64,000 bases of DNA from JAAELZ01 sp965237485 (GCA_965237485.1 CBDEFQ010000004.1:620001-684000), one strand, 5' to 3'. Positions 17,568 through 27,349 are shown, counted from the stretch's first letter. The notes: generated from the sequence alone by a model not told the origin. Program-made: numbers and translations.

Positions 17568-18392
17568 TTAAGCAGCCAATTTCAGGCCGCGACATGGATC
17601 ATACATCATGTCAGGGACCATGCCCAATGTTTGATGTTTACGCTCTTGGTTGTAATAGTTTATCCAGGAGCCAATGCCGTCTTTTGCCTCTTTCATCGAT
17701 TGGTAGGCTTGCAAATAGACTTCCTCATATTTCACGCTGCGCCATAAGCGCTCAACAAATACATTGTCACGCCAAGCACCTTTGCCATCCATGCTGATGC
17801 GAATACCATTGTCTTTGAGTACACCGGTAAACGCCTCACTGGTAAATTGCGCACCTTGATCGCTGTTAAAGATATCAGGCTTGCCGTAGTAATGCAGTGC
17901 CTCTTCCAAAGCATCTACGCAGAATGCGCTATCCATGCTGTTGCTAAGCCGCCATGACAGCACTTTACGAGAATACCAATCCATCACAACGGTAAGATAA
18001 GCAAAGCCCTTAGGCATCGGGATATAAGTTATATCGGTACACCAAGCTTGATTGGGTTGATTGATGGCCAACCCACCTAGCAGATAAGGATAAATCTTGT
18101 GCCCCGCCTTCTTCTTGCTGGTGTTAGGCCTAGGATAGATGGCTTTAATGCCCATCTTACGCATTAAGCGTCGCACATGTTTACGGTCAACTCGGTGGCC
18201 TACATCTTGCAACACATCACGAATGCGTCTACTGCCAAGAAAGGGCCGATTGAGGTGAATGCGATCAATCAGATGCATCAGTTCCAAGTCATCCTCATTA
18301 GCAGGTGAGGTTTTGTAATAAACATGGGAACGATGAATCTTCAACAATTTACACTGACGAACTAACGATAGTTTATTGCTTTTATTAATCAT
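17568..18392 (-). CDS. IS3 element B OrfB, DDE transposase (copy 2)
   Basis: Protein identical to the OrfB at 11429-12253, with WCTDITYIP, FNSDQGAQFTS and FVERLWRSVKYEE. The reading frame joins OrfA through the same T TTT TTA slip site (18434-18440). Intact. Confidence 0.95.
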   Translation of the reverse strand: MINKSNKLSLVRQCKLLKIHRSHVYYKTSPANEDDLELMHLIDRIHLNRPFLGSRRIRDVLQDVGHRVDRKHVRRLMRKMGIKAIYPRPNTSKKKAGHKIYPYLLGGLAINQPNQAWCTDITYIPMPKGFAYLTVVMDWYSRKVLSWRLSNSMDSAFCVDALEEALHYYGKPDIFNSDQGAQFTSEAFTGVLKDNGIRISMDGKGAWRDNVFVERLWRSVKYEEVYLQAYQSMKEAKDGIGSWINYYNQERKHQTLGMVPDMMYDPCRGLKLAA

Positions 18393-18412
18393 AGTTTTGC
18401 GCTCAGGTCTGT

Positions 18413-18694
18413 TTAACGACCGAGCGCTTTTGATAAAAAATCGTTTTCCATGGTGATTTCACCGATCTTTGCCTGTAATGATTTAATCTCTGATTCTCGG
18501 TTTGGAGATAAGCCTGTGCCTGATGCAAAGACTTCAGCTGAGCTATCGAGCAATTGTTTCTTCCACTTGACGATAAGATTTGCATTGATGTCATAACGAC
18601 TAGCAAGATTGCTTAATGTTTCATCACCTTTGATTGCTGCAAGAGCAACTTTGGCTTTGAATGGTGGGGCATGGTTTCTACGCTTTTTACTCAT
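18413..18694 (-). CDS. IS3 element B OrfA (copy 2)
   Basis: Identical to the 93-residue OrfA at 11127-11408. Together with OrfB it makes this copy potentially active, and a source of trans-acting transposase for the nested copy. Confidence 0.93.
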   Translation of the reverse strand: MSKKRRNHAPPFKAKVALAAIKGDETLSNLASRYDINANLIVKWKKQLLDSSAEVFASGTGLSPNRESEIKSLQAKIGEITMENDFLSKALGR

Positions 18695-19686
18695 TTTCTG
18701 TTCCTCGTTTTGAACAATTATAAAACAGAAAATAACTCCTTATTTTGGCCTTCAACCTGTCCTAATCATGGGGTCCACTTCAATGACCCCGAACTCAACC
18801 CCAGCTATGCACAATTAGCCGCCTATTACGGTGTGGCGGTGATGCCTGCCAGACCTTATAAGCCTAAGGATAAATCTAAAGCCGAGGTGGGCGTACAGAT
18901 TGTCGAACGCTGGATCATGATGCGGCTGCGCAAGCTGCAATTGTTTAGTTTGGATGAGGCTAATCAAGCTATTCGAGGATTGCTAGATGATCTAAACAAT
19001 CGCCCCTTTAAACAACGCCCGGGTTCTCGCCGCTCACAGTTTGAATCAATTATAAGCCTGCTCTTAAATCATTGCCTGGCACGCCTTATAGCTATCGCCA
19101 TGTAGTAAAAGCACGGGCGCACATCGATTATCACGTTAGCTATGATGGACATCATTACTCGGTTCCCTATCAATTGCGCGGCGAGGCAGTAATGTTACAC
19201 GTGGGCGAGCACTGTATTGATGTGTTCTACCAAGGCAAGGGTGTCGCGCAACATCCGCGAGCAATGGGCCAAGGCGGACACACAACCCATGTCGCTCACA
19301 TGCCTAAAGCTCATGCTAAACACCAAGAGTGGACGCTTGGTCGGTTTCTTAATTGGGCAAGTCAGGTCGGTGCGGCGACAGAGCGCGTGGTGCATTATCA
19401 ATTAGAAAATCGCCCCATCCAGAACATGGTTATCGTGCTTGTTTGGGCATTCTTAACCTTGCCAAGAAATACGGCAAGACGCGTTTAGAGAATGCCTGTT
19501 TACGCGCAGAGAAGATTGGCGGCCTGCATTACAAACACCTTGCATCAATACTACAAACCCGTCTCGACAAGCTACCTACCGAACCCGATAAGCAACAGAC
19601 TTTGCCAAGCACCCATGCCAATGTGCGCGGAGCCGATTACTACCATTAACCCAAACCATTTCATCTATAACCAACAGGAAAATACT

Positions 19687-20433
19687 ATGACTCCACAACA
19701 AACCCTTACCCAACTGAATGAATTACGCCTAACGGGCATGGCCGAGCAACTGTGCTATCAGTTCGACCCACCTAACACTTATGATGAGCTGGGCTTTATC
19801 GAACGACTCAGTTTGCTCGTAAACCACGAGGCCACCGTGCGGGATAACCGCAAAGTCACGCGTTTACTCAAGCAAGCGAAGTTACGATATCGTGCCCAAG
19901 CAGACGACATCGATTACCGAACTAGACGAGGTTTACACAAAGACACGGTAGCGCAGTTACTGGCCCTAGACGGGGTAAACAAAAGCCGCAATGTCATCAT
20001 CCAGGGCCCTACAGGCACCGGCAAAACCTTCTTGGCCTGTGTGTTAGGACAAGCGGCTTGTGAGCACGGCATTAGCACAAAATATATTCGTGCTAGCCGC
20101 TTATTTGAAGCAATGACCTTGAGCCATGGTGATGGCAGTTACACCAAGCTACTGGCACAAATAGCAAAAATCAAACTATTGATTATCGATGACTGGGGCT
20201 TGGATACACTGACTCAGCAAAACCGTAATGACCGATTAGAAATAATAGAAGATCGCCACGGTAATGGCGCCACCTTAATCACCAGTCAATTGCCCACACA
20301 ACATTGGCATGATGCGATTGGTGAAGCCACTTTGGCTGATGCGATTCTGGATCGCTTATTACACAACGCGCACAAAATACAATTAGAGGGGGAATCGATG
20401 AGAAAAATCCAGTCACAACAGAGCAAAGTGTAG
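19687..20433 (+). CDS. istB: IS21 IstB ATPase helper (element 1)
   Basis: AAA+ ATPase that assists IS21 transposition. From ATG 19687 the protein has 248 residues; an open frame reaching up to 19492 overlaps the istA remains. Walker A GPTGTGKT lies near residue 105, Walker B LLIIDDWGLD near 165 and the sensor region ITSQLP near 200. RNDRLEIIEDRHGNGATLI is typical of IstB. The gene is intact, unlike istA. Confidence 0.92.
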   Translation: MTPQQTLTQLNELRLTGMAEQLCYQFDPPNTYDELGFIERLSLLVNHEATVRDNRKVTRLLKQAKLRYRAQADDIDYRTRRGLHKDTVAQLLALDGVNKSRNVIIQGPTGTGKTFLACVLGQAACEHGISTKYIRASRLFEAMTLSHGDGSYTKLLAQIAKIKLLIIDDWGLDTLTQQNRNDRLEIIEDRHGNGATLITSQLPTQHWHDAIGEATLADAILDRLLHNAHKIQLEGESMRKIQSQQSKV

Positions 20434-20730
20434 CCACTTTACGTTAAAATCACTTGACCGTTTGAAGGCTTGGTGCAAGTGGCCACGCTTCGTAAAATTC
20501 GGTGGCCACGGTTGTAAAAATACGCACTCAGCTGCGGAGGTTGCGATAATTCCCCGACTACCAAGTGTAGCAAATTTTGATGCATCTGGTTCCAAACCAG
20601 CAACTTCGGCCATGCTGTCAAACACAGCAATAATGTCACACTGATCTTTCGAGTAGTATCCCTTCCATACCGATACAGGCGAATTGCCGAGTGCTATAGC
20701 AACTTCATCCAGTCCAGATTACGCAACATT

Positions 20731-22094
20731 GGGTATGGACTTTTTGTCTAGCAAGTTGACTCATTGTCGTTCCACACGATATATCGATGATTAGCATTAG
20801 CCCATTCGTCGTCAATTTCAATCAGAATGGCACTGACTAATCGTAACCAAGCCTCTCGGTTAGGAAAGACTCTGACCAAGCGGGTTCGCCGCTTAAGTTC
20901 TTGTTGAACCGTCCGTTCAATGCGGTTGGAGGTTCGCATTTTCTTTTGGTGTCTATCTGGCAAGGCAAACACATTTAACCCTTCAGGCACATTGTTTTCT
21001 AGCCACTGCGCCAAGTGAGCATGCTTTTCCTGGTACTGGCTCACAAGGACTTTTAGATTAACCTGAGCAGCTGCCATATTGGGTGCATTCCAAACACTAC
21101 GCAGCTCACCACCAATGCGCTGCTTGATCTTGTGATTGGGGGCATGATGCATTGCATTCTGCGCCAGATGAAACTGGCAACGCTGCCAAGGTATACCTGG
21201 GAACACTGCCTTTCTAGCGGCTTTTAAGCCACGGTGATCATCACTGACAATAAACTCAATACCATGTATGCCCCGGTCAACCAAGCCTTTGAGGAACTCT
21301 CGCCAGTTAACCTCGGCTTCATTAAGCACCATTGCCGTTCCTAATACGCAACGCCGTCCACAAGGCAATACACCCACCGCACTCAACACCGCCATATCAA
21401 TCACTTGGTGGCCCTCACCCACCTTTTCATAACGCGCATCAAGGATTAGGTAAGAGACTTTACCCAACGGACGATCACGCCAGACTTTTAACGCCTCATC
21501 CATGCTCTGGTTAGCCCGTGAGACCGGTGTAGAGGAGATGCTTTCAATACCCATGCTCTGCATGACTTTTTCGACTCGGCGCGTGCTAACGCCCGTCACG
21601 TACATTTCAGCAACGGTCAGCAGCATCGCACGTTGGCTGCGTCAGCCGCGTTCTAGCGATTGAGGGTAAAAAGGTTCATCAACGTGTTGAGCGGTCTTTG
21701 GGATACGCAGATTGAGCGTACCGGCTTGCGTATCGATACGCTTATCCTGGTAGCCATTGGCAAACCCTGGCCGGTCTTGACTATGCTCATAGTGTGATGC
21801 GCCTGGAAACGGCTCTCTTTCAATCTTCATCGCCTCATTGAGCAGTGCGGTGAGCACGGGGCGCATGGCATCGGGGCCTTCTGAGATGTGTGTTCCACTA
21901 CTACGTCAAATACGTTATTGTTTGATTGGGTCATTTGGGTGTCTCCAGTATTTTAATTGCTTAAAACAGGGAACGCACAAATGGTTCAACTTACAAGACA
22001 CCAAGATAGAAAATTTGAATAAATCAAAAATTCGGAAAAATTCCCCCTAGGGGGAAAAGGCCATACTGCTCTATCTAATATAAAAGTCCATACC
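20731..22094 (-). mobile_element. IS256-like element 2, degenerate
   Basis: Inverted ends GGTATGGACTTTT (left at 20732, right end at 22094) enclose a Mutator-type transposase gene on the minus strand. No target duplication is visible, and the phzF reading frame does not continue on the other side, where prfB begins. It therefore marks a deletion or rearrangement point. Unrelated in sequence to the IS256-type element at 37058. Confidence 0.75.
20748..21928 (-). pseudogene. IS256-type transposase with frameshift and in-frame stop
   Basis: The natural start is ATG at 21928 (MTQSNNNVFDVVVEH). An extra CA dinucleotide (CACACA) near 21885 throws the frame off, and the downstream frame (SEGPDAMRPVLTALLNEAMKIERE) carries a TGA at 21642-21644 between LERG and RSQRAMLLTVAEMYV. 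The rest is a normal core: YLILDARYEKV, FIVSDDHRGLKAA and WQRCQFHLAQN. Two separate lesions make it inactive. Confidence 0.88.
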
Positions 22095-22199
22095 TGAAGT
22101 TACAGTATCTTCTTTATCCCACGTATTACTCCAATAAAACTAATAATTGGCTAAGCTTTTGAGGTATTCTTCGCGCGTTAAATTTTCTGAACTTTAAAG

Positions 22200-23298
22200 G
22201 TGATTGAAGCAAACGAATTAAAGGCCTCTATTAGCAATGTAACACAGCGTATTGATGCGCTGAGGGGGTATCTTTGACTATGCTGATAAAAAGGAACGCT
22301 TAGAAGAAGTTAATCTTCAATTGCAGGATTCTGGAGTGTGGGATCACCCTGAAAAAGCCCAAGCATTAGGTAAAGAAAAATCCGATTTGGAGGCCGTCGT
22401 AGAAGGCTTAGATGCGCTGTCCCAACTCAATACTGATTGTGATGAGTTGCTTGAGATGGTGTTGTCGGAAGATGACGAAGAAGCTTTTGCGCAAATAGTG
22501 TTAGATTGCCAAGGCGTTGATAAGGCGCTAGCAAAGCTTGAGTTTCGCCGCATGTTTAGTGGTGAAGCTGACTCGAATAATGCGTTTTTAGATATTCAAT
22601 CAGGTTCAGGTGGTACGGAGGCGCAGGATTGGGCTGAAATGTTGCTACGTATGTATATGCGTTGGGGAGAAGCGCAAGGTTTTGCGGTTGAATTAATAGA
22701 AAAATCACATGGCGATGTCGCTGGTATCAAAAGCGCAACTATTAAGGTTGTAGGCGATTATGCCTATGGCAATTTACGCACTGAATTGGGTGTGCACCGT
22801 TTGGTGCGAAAAAGCCCATTTGATTCTGGGAGCAGGCGACACACTTCATTTGCTGGGGTGTATGTTTACCCAGAAATTGACGACTCGTTCGAAGTAGAAA
22901 TTAACCCCGCCGATTTACGTACCGATACCTACCGCGCCAGTGGAGCAGGCGGACAACACGTTAACCGTACTGATTCGGCGGTGCGGATCACCCATTTGCC
23001 CACCAACATTGTGGTACAGTGCCAGAATGACCGCTCGCAGCACCGCAATCGCGCAGAAGCGATGTCAATGCTAAAAGCGCGCTTGTTTGAACGCGAAATG
23101 CAAAGCCGTAGGGGTGAGCAACAGGCGGTAGAGGACGAGAAGTCAGACATTGGGTGGGGCAGTCAAATTCGTTCGTATGTGCTCGACCAATCACGCATCA
23201 AGGATTTACGCACTGGCGTTGAAACGGGCAATACCCAGGCGGTTTTAGATGGCAGTTTAAACCAATTTATTGAAGCCAGTTTGAAAGCTGGGCTATAG
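22200..23298 (+). CDS. prfB: Peptide chain release factor 2 (programmed +1 frameshift)
   Basis: Recognises UGA and UAA stop codons and releases the peptide at the ribosome. The first 25 codons start at GTG 22200 (IEANELKASISNVTQRIDALRGYL) and end at an in-frame TGA. After a +1 shift at CTT TGA C the main frame continues DYADKKERLEEV to a total of 365 residues, as in E. coli. Domain motifs are SPF (VRKSPFDSGSRRHTSF, stop codon recognition) and GGQ (SGAGGQHVNRTDSAVRIT, peptide release). The gene lies 105 bp after a dead IS and 12 bp before lysS. Confidence 0.97.
22263..22278 (+). promoter_or_regulatory. prfB autoregulatory frameshift signal
   Basis: AGGGGGTATCTTTGAC: the internal Shine-Dalgarno-like AGGGGG, then the slippery CTT before TGA C. 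It matches the E. coli signal base for base. When RF2 is scarce the ribosome stalls at TGA and shifts +1, so RF2 sets its own level. Confidence 0.97.
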
Positions 23299-23310
23299 TT
23301 TTATACAAGC

Positions 23311-24801
23311 ATGACACAAACAGACGAAAACGAACAAATTAACCAGCGCATGGCTAAATTAGCCACTTTGCGTGAGCAGAGTAATGCTTACCCTAACGAT
23401 TTTAAGCGTGAAGATTTTATCGGTGATTTTATTGCCAGCTGCGAATCTAAAAGTAAAGAGGAGCTGGCTGAAGAAAATATCAAGGTACGGTTTGCTGGAC
23501 GTTTGATGTCGCGAAGGATAATGGGCAAAGCAAGTTTTGCCAACGTGCAAGACATGAGCGGCCGCGTGCAGATTTTTGTGCAGCGCGACGCTCTAGGTGA
23601 AGGGCAATATAACGATGAGTTTAAGAAATACGATATTGGTGATATTTTGGGCATTGAAGGTGAATTGTTTCGTACGCAAACAGACGAACTAAGCGTCCGC
23701 ATTAGTGCAATGCGCTTATTAACCAAATCACTGCGCCCACTGCCAGAAAAATTTCACGGTTTGACAGACGCGGAGATGCGCTACCGTCAGCGATACGTTG
23801 ATTTAATTATGAACGAGGATGTGCGTGAATTGTTTAACAAGCGCGCTAAGACGGTGCAGTATATCCGCGATTATTTGGTCAGCCACCGCTACATCGAGGT
23901 AGAAACTCCAATGATGCACCCCATTCCTGGGGGCGCGGTAGCGAGGCCATTTAATACGCACCACAATGCGCTTGATATTCCTTTGTATTTGCGTATTGCA
24001 CCTGAACTGTATTTAAAGCGCTTAGTCGTCGGCGGGTTTGAGCGGGTGTTTGAGATTAACCGCAATTTCCGTAATGAAGGGGTGAGCACACGGCATAACC
24101 CCGAATTTACGATGCTAGAGTTTTATCAAGCCTACGCTACATACGAAGACTTGATTGATCTAACCGAAGATATGCTGCGCGGGTTGATGGAGTCGGTCAC
24201 TGGCAGTGCTAAAATTACTTACCAAGGAGAAGAGTTAGATTTTGGCAAGCCGTTTGAGCGCATGACCATGGTAGAGGCAATTGTTAAGTATAATCCTTCG
24301 ATTCAGCCCGAAGATTTGACCAACTTTGAAAAGGCCCGTGATATCGCACTAGAGTTGAAGATTCACGTCAAGCCCGGATTTGGTGTCGGTAAGCTACAAA
24401 CCGAGATCTTTGAAGAAACGGTAGAACACAAGCTAATGAGCCCGACTTTTATTACGGCCTATCCGGTTGAGGTATCACCTTTGTCGCGGCGCAATGATGA
24501 CAACCCTGAGATAAGCGACCGCTTTGAGTTCTTTGCCGCGGGGCGTGAAATTGCTAACGGGTTTTCGGAGCTCAATGACCCTATTGACCAAGCTGAACGC
24601 TTTAAAGCACAAGTGCAAGAAAAGGATGCAGGCGATGATGAAGCCATGCATTTTGACGCTGATTATATTCGCGCTTTGGAGTATGGCTTGCCGCCAACCG
24701 CAGGCGAAGGTATTGGCATTGATCGTTTGGTGATGTTGTTGACCGACAGCACATCCATTCGCGAAGTGTTGTTGTTTCCTTTAATGCGGCCAGAAGTTTA
24801 A
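23311..24801 (+). CDS. lysS: Lysyl-tRNA synthetase, class II
   Basis: Charges tRNA-Lys (EC 6.1.1.6). The 496-residue protein has an N-terminal OB fold that reads the anticodon (VRFAGRLMSRRIMGKASFANVQD) and the class II core: motif 1 near VETPMMHPIPGG, motif 2 FEINRNFRNEGVSTRHNPEFTMLE near 250 and motif 3 GIGIDRLVMLLT near 475. Adjacent to prfB as in many gammaproteobacteria. Worth noting beside a PrrC nuclease, whose known target is tRNA-Lys, although this gene is in the conserved core. Confidence 0.97.
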   Translation: MTQTDENEQINQRMAKLATLREQSNAYPNDFKREDFIGDFIASCESKSKEELAEENIKVRFAGRLMSRRIMGKASFANVQDMSGRVQIFVQRDALGEGQYNDEFKKYDIGDILGIEGELFRTQTDELSVRISAMRLLTKSLRPLPEKFHGLTDAEMRYRQRYVDLIMNEDVRELFNKRAKTVQYIRDYLVSHRYIEVETPMMHPIPGGAVARPFNTHHNALDIPLYLRIAPELYLKRLVVGGFERVFEINRNFRNEGVSTRHNPEFTMLEFYQAYATYEDLIDLTEDMLRGLMESVTGSAKITYQGEELDFGKPFERMTMVEAIVKYNPSIQPEDLTNFEKARDIALELKIHVKPGFGVGKLQTEIFEETVEHKLMSPTFITAYPVEVSPLSRRNDDNPEISDRFEFFAAGREIANGFSELNDPIDQAERFKAQVQEKDAGDDEAMHFDADYIRALEYGLPPTAGEGIGIDRLVMLLTDSTSIREVLLFPLMRPEV

Positions 24802-24813
24802 AACGCACAGACC

Positions 24814-26061
24814 GTGATTAAACCCCTAGAATTGTTTATTGGCCTGCGTTATACACGGGCCAAAAGGCGCAATCACTTTATCTCCTTTATTTCTCTGGTG
24901 TCGATGTTGGGCATTGCACTCGGAGTGTGGGCTTTGATCACTGTGCTTTCAGTGATGAACGGCTTTCATAATGATTTACGCGATCGCATTCTATCTGTAG
25001 CTTCGCATGCAACCGTTACTGGGTTTGACGGAACCCTAACTGATTGGGAAACAGCCGATGCGCAAATCACGCAAAATAAAGAGGTGTTGGCGAGCGCGCC
25101 GTATATTTTTGGCCAAGGAATGGCTTCCTTGGGCGGAAATGTTAGCGGCGCACTGATTCGCGGTATCGACCCAAATCGAGAGCGCGGCGTCTCAGCCGTG
25201 CTTGATAAAGTGATAGTTGGAAATCCAGATGCTTTGCACGCGGGAGACTTTGGCATTTTACTTGGACAAACTTTAGCCGCACAGATTGGCGCTGATTTGG
25301 GCGACAAAGTCACTTTGATCGCACCCAAAGGGCGGGTCACTCCCGCCGGCTTATTGCCGCGCATGAAGCGCTTTACAGTGGTGGGGATATTTGAGCTGGG
25401 TATGCACCAATACGACAGCGCCTTAAGCGTGGTACATATCGATGATGCTGCGCTGTTTTTAAGTACCAAGGGCACTGTCAGCGGGCTACGATTGCGTTTA
25501 GAAGATACTTTTGAGGCGCCGCGGATTCGCGGTGATTTGATAAATCAGACTAGTGGAATCTATCGAATTCGTGATTGGACGCAAGATAATGTGAGTTTTT
25601 TTAACGCATTAAAAGTCGAAAAACGGGTGATGTTTATTATTCTCACGCTAATTATCATGGTTGCTGCGTTCAATATCGTTTCAACCTTAGTAATGCTGGT
25701 AACCGACAAACAATCTGATATCGCCATTTTGCGTACTTTAGGGTTGGTGCCGATCGGCATTATGAAAATCTTTATGGTGCAAGGCGCAGTAATAGGGATA
25801 ATTGGAACCTTGCTCGGCACTATGCTGGGTATGTTAACCGCTATTAAAGTCGGGTCGATCGTAGGCTTTTTTGAGCGAGTTTTCGGTATTCAGTTCTTCC
25901 CTCCAGAAGTCTATTTTATTAGTGGCTTCCCCTCGCAAATGAGAGGCGCTGATGTGATTGGGGTAATTATTCTATCCTTAGTGTTGAGCTTTTTAGCTAC
26001 CTTATATCCTGCGTGGCGTGCCTCGAAATTAGAGCCTGCCGAAGCATTGAGATACGAATAA
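24814..26061 (+). CDS. lolC: Lipoprotein-releasing ABC transporter permease LolC/E
   Basis: Membrane part of the LolCDE complex, which lifts lipoproteins from the inner membrane to carrier LolA. GTG start, 415 residues. Helix ~25-50 (HFISFISLVSMLGIALGVWALITVLSVMNGF) is followed by a large periplasmic MacB-like domain and three helices in the FtsX domain (VMFIILTLIIMVAAFNIVSTLVMLVT and the two after ~320). Its stop shares one base with the lolD start. Only one permease gene is present beside lolD. Confidence 0.94.
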   Translation: MIKPLELFIGLRYTRAKRRNHFISFISLVSMLGIALGVWALITVLSVMNGFHNDLRDRILSVASHATVTGFDGTLTDWETADAQITQNKEVLASAPYIFGQGMASLGGNVSGALIRGIDPNRERGVSAVLDKVIVGNPDALHAGDFGILLGQTLAAQIGADLGDKVTLIAPKGRVTPAGLLPRMKRFTVVGIFELGMHQYDSALSVVHIDDAALFLSTKGTVSGLRLRLEDTFEAPRIRGDLINQTSGIYRIRDWTQDNVSFFNALKVEKRVMFIILTLIIMVAAFNIVSTLVMLVTDKQSDIAILRTLGLVPIGIMKIFMVQGAVIGIIGTLLGTMLGMLTAIKVGSIVGFFERVFGIQFFPPEVYFISGFPSQMRGADVIGVIILSLVLSFLATLYPAWRASKLEPAEALRYE

Positions 26062-26738
26062 TGGCAAAGATTGTTCAAGCCAAAGATTTATCCATGCGCT
26101 TTAATGATGGCGTATTGGATGTGGATGTTATTTCTGATGTTAATTTTACGGTTGAATCTGGTGAGCAAGTTGCGATAGTCGGCGCGTCTGGTTCTGGAAA
26201 AAGTACTTTGTTGCATTTGCTCGGCGGCCTAAGCCGACCATCTGGCGGAGAGGTTTGGGTGAATGGTCAGGAAATTGCCAGGCTTTCACCTAAAAAGCAG
26301 GGCCAGCTTCGCAATCATGTTTTAGGGTTTATCTACCAGTTTCATCATCTACTACAAGAATTTAGCGCGCTTGAGAATGTAGCGATGCCTTTATTAATTA
26401 GAGGGGTGGATTCTGATGAGGCGATGGATAAAGCCGAAGAAATGCTTACTAATACTGGATTGGGTCAACGATTGTTACATAAACCCGGGGAGCTTTCTGG
26501 TGGCGAGTGCCAGCGCGCTGCGGTGGCTAGAGCGTTGGTGACTAAACCAAAGTGTGTGTTGGCTGATGAGCCTACTGGAAACCTTGATCATCAAACGGCT
26601 GAAAATATTCATACTCTGATGGTCGAGCTTAACCAAGACTTACAAACCAGCTTGGTTGTTGTTACCCATGACCGTTCATTAGCGGCGCGATTGCAAAAGC
26701 AATATCGCTTACTAAATGGGCAGCTGAAACTAAGCTAG
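26061..26738 (+). CDS. lolD: Lipoprotein-releasing ABC transporter ATPase LolD
   Basis: ATPase of LolCDE, cytoplasmic. From ATG 26061 (overlapping the lolC stop) it has 225 residues; a longer frame upstream lies inside lolC. Walker A GASGSGKST, the Q-loop YQFHHLLQEFSALENVAMPL, signature LSGGECQRAAVARAL and Walker B CVLADEPTGNLD are all visible. The signature has Cys where most homologues have Arg (LSGGERQR). Confidence 0.96.
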   Translation: MAKIVQAKDLSMRFNDGVLDVDVISDVNFTVESGEQVAIVGASGSGKSTLLHLLGGLSRPSGGEVWVNGQEIARLSPKKQGQLRNHVLGFIYQFHHLLQEFSALENVAMPLLIRGVDSDEAMDKAEEMLTNTGLGQRLLHKPGELSGGECQRAAVARALVTKPKCVLADEPTGNLDHQTAENIHTLMVELNQDLQTSLVVVTHDRSLAARLQKQYRLLNGQLKLS

Positions 26739-26748
26739 AAGAGGCAGT

Positions 26749-27306
26749 GTGGTAGAAGCGAGTTGGACGCGGCCGCAAACCGTACCGAGCGAAAAATTAT
26801 CTGCAAAAATTCGTAGTTGGCTGCTGGACGAAGGATCATTAACAGCTAGGCTGCGAGTACTTCACGGTGACTCGTTTGCCGTAGAGCCTTTAGACAGCGG
26901 TTATGTGCCCATCTTGCAGTCAGAACGAACACTCCTAAAGCTGGGTTCTAAGCAAACTGCTTGGGCGCGTCATGTTGTTTTGCGAGGCAGTGGGGAGCCG
27001 CTTATACTCGCCCGAAGTGTGCTCGGTGGCGATAGCAAGGATGTAGAATCTACTTTAGCTGAACTGGGTACAAATTCGTTAGGCGATTATTTATTCAACG
27101 CGCCGAATATCACCAAAGGCGTAATTGAAGTCGCCTCAATAAATAGCCAAACAAGCCTATTAGCGTCTTTTCCTGAAGTTTTTTTGAACTGCGATCAAAC
27201 CTTGTGGGCGCGGCGTTGTCTCTATCAAATCGGTCTAGCAAGATTATTGGTGAATGAAGTATACTTACCGACGATTTTTCAGTCACAATGTTCCAATAGC
27301 AATTAA
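26749..27306 (+). CDS. ubiC: Chorismate--pyruvate lyase
   Basis: Makes 4-hydroxybenzoate from chorismate, the first step of ubiquinone synthesis (EC 4.1.3.40). The 185-residue protein (GTG start) has the family pattern: WLLDEGSLTARLR near the N-terminus, RHVVLRGSGEPLILARSVL in the middle and ARRCLYQIGLARLLVNEVYLP near the end. It follows lolD by 10 bp, so it may share its message. Confidence 0.85.
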   Translation: MVEASWTRPQTVPSEKLSAKIRSWLLDEGSLTARLRVLHGDSFAVEPLDSGYVPILQSERTLLKLGSKQTAWARHVVLRGSGEPLILARSVLGGDSKDVESTLAELGTNSLGDYLFNAPNITKGVIEVASINSQTSLLASFPEVFLNCDQTLWARRCLYQIGLARLLVNEVYLPTIFQSQCSNSN

Positions 27307-27349
27307 AGTGCTTAACGCCCTCTACACTCTCTACTTGTTGTAATCTGAC

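Larger units (their letters stand above)
17516..18782 (-). mobile_element. IS3-family element B, copy 2 (1267 bp)
   Basis: Same element as 11039-12305 in the opposite orientation, equal in length. The 3-bp duplication ATG lies at 17513-17515 and 18783-18785. It interrupts istA of IS21 element 1. Confidence 0.96.
16833..19649 (+). pseudogene. istA: IS21 IstA transposase, inactivated
   Basis: Starts MKPKKVTMLKLKDILRLHYEAQLSSRKIALSLNLSRSAVSKYL (helix-turn-helix). The frame breaks near 17065 and resumes as VEPDFAQISVERSRKGMTRQLLW... with the DDE core (LFVDYAG, VVPDNLKSAV). At 17516-18782 IS3 element B is inserted between AGRY and DPELNPSYAQLAAYY. Two more frameshifts follow near 19070 and 19415 before the end HANVRGADYYH. 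At least three indels plus the insertion make it non-functional. Confidence 0.9.
16646..20526 (+). mobile_element. IS21-family element 1 (interrupted by IS3 element B)
   Basis: Ends TGCATATTTTTACCAACCG and, inverted, TGCGTATTTTTACAACCG, with the 6-bp duplication CTCAGC at 16640-16645 and 20527-20532. Near the left end the motif CCAACCGTGGCCA recurs, as expected for the multiple terminal repeats bound by IS21 transposase. It carries a broken istA and an intact istB. Confidence 0.93.
15117..20720 (-). pseudogene. PhzF-family isomerase gene, broken by three IS elements
   Basis: Three minus-strand pieces join without gaps once IS elements and their duplications are removed. 20533-20720 encodes GLDEVAIALGNSPVSVWKGYYS...IIATSA. 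16427-16645 encodes EDFDFVSRYFAPVFGIPEDPVTGSAHCLLAPFW...RVELVGRAIDYMQ. 15117-15143 encodes the last residues GTISVE and the stop. EDPVTGSAHC and the rest are hallmarks of the PhzF/YddE fold. The N-terminal ~half is missing at the IS256-like element (20731). Insertions: IS4 at 15144-16417 and IS21 at 16646-20526. The gene is dead. Confidence 0.88.

Noticed and set aside
18671..19105. Open frame joining the IS3 element B end with DPELNPSYAQ....
   Set aside because: The first part is the inverted end of IS3 element B; only the part after 18783 belongs to istA.
22200..22320. In-frame TGA near the start of prfB, which looks like a nonsense mutation.
   Set aside because: The context AGGGGGTATCTTTGAC is the known programmed +1 frameshift signal of RF2 and the downstream frame fits exactly.
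24814..26061. A separate LolE next to LolC.
   Set aside because: Only one permease gene is present between lysS and lolD; the C/E distinction cannot be made from the sequence here.
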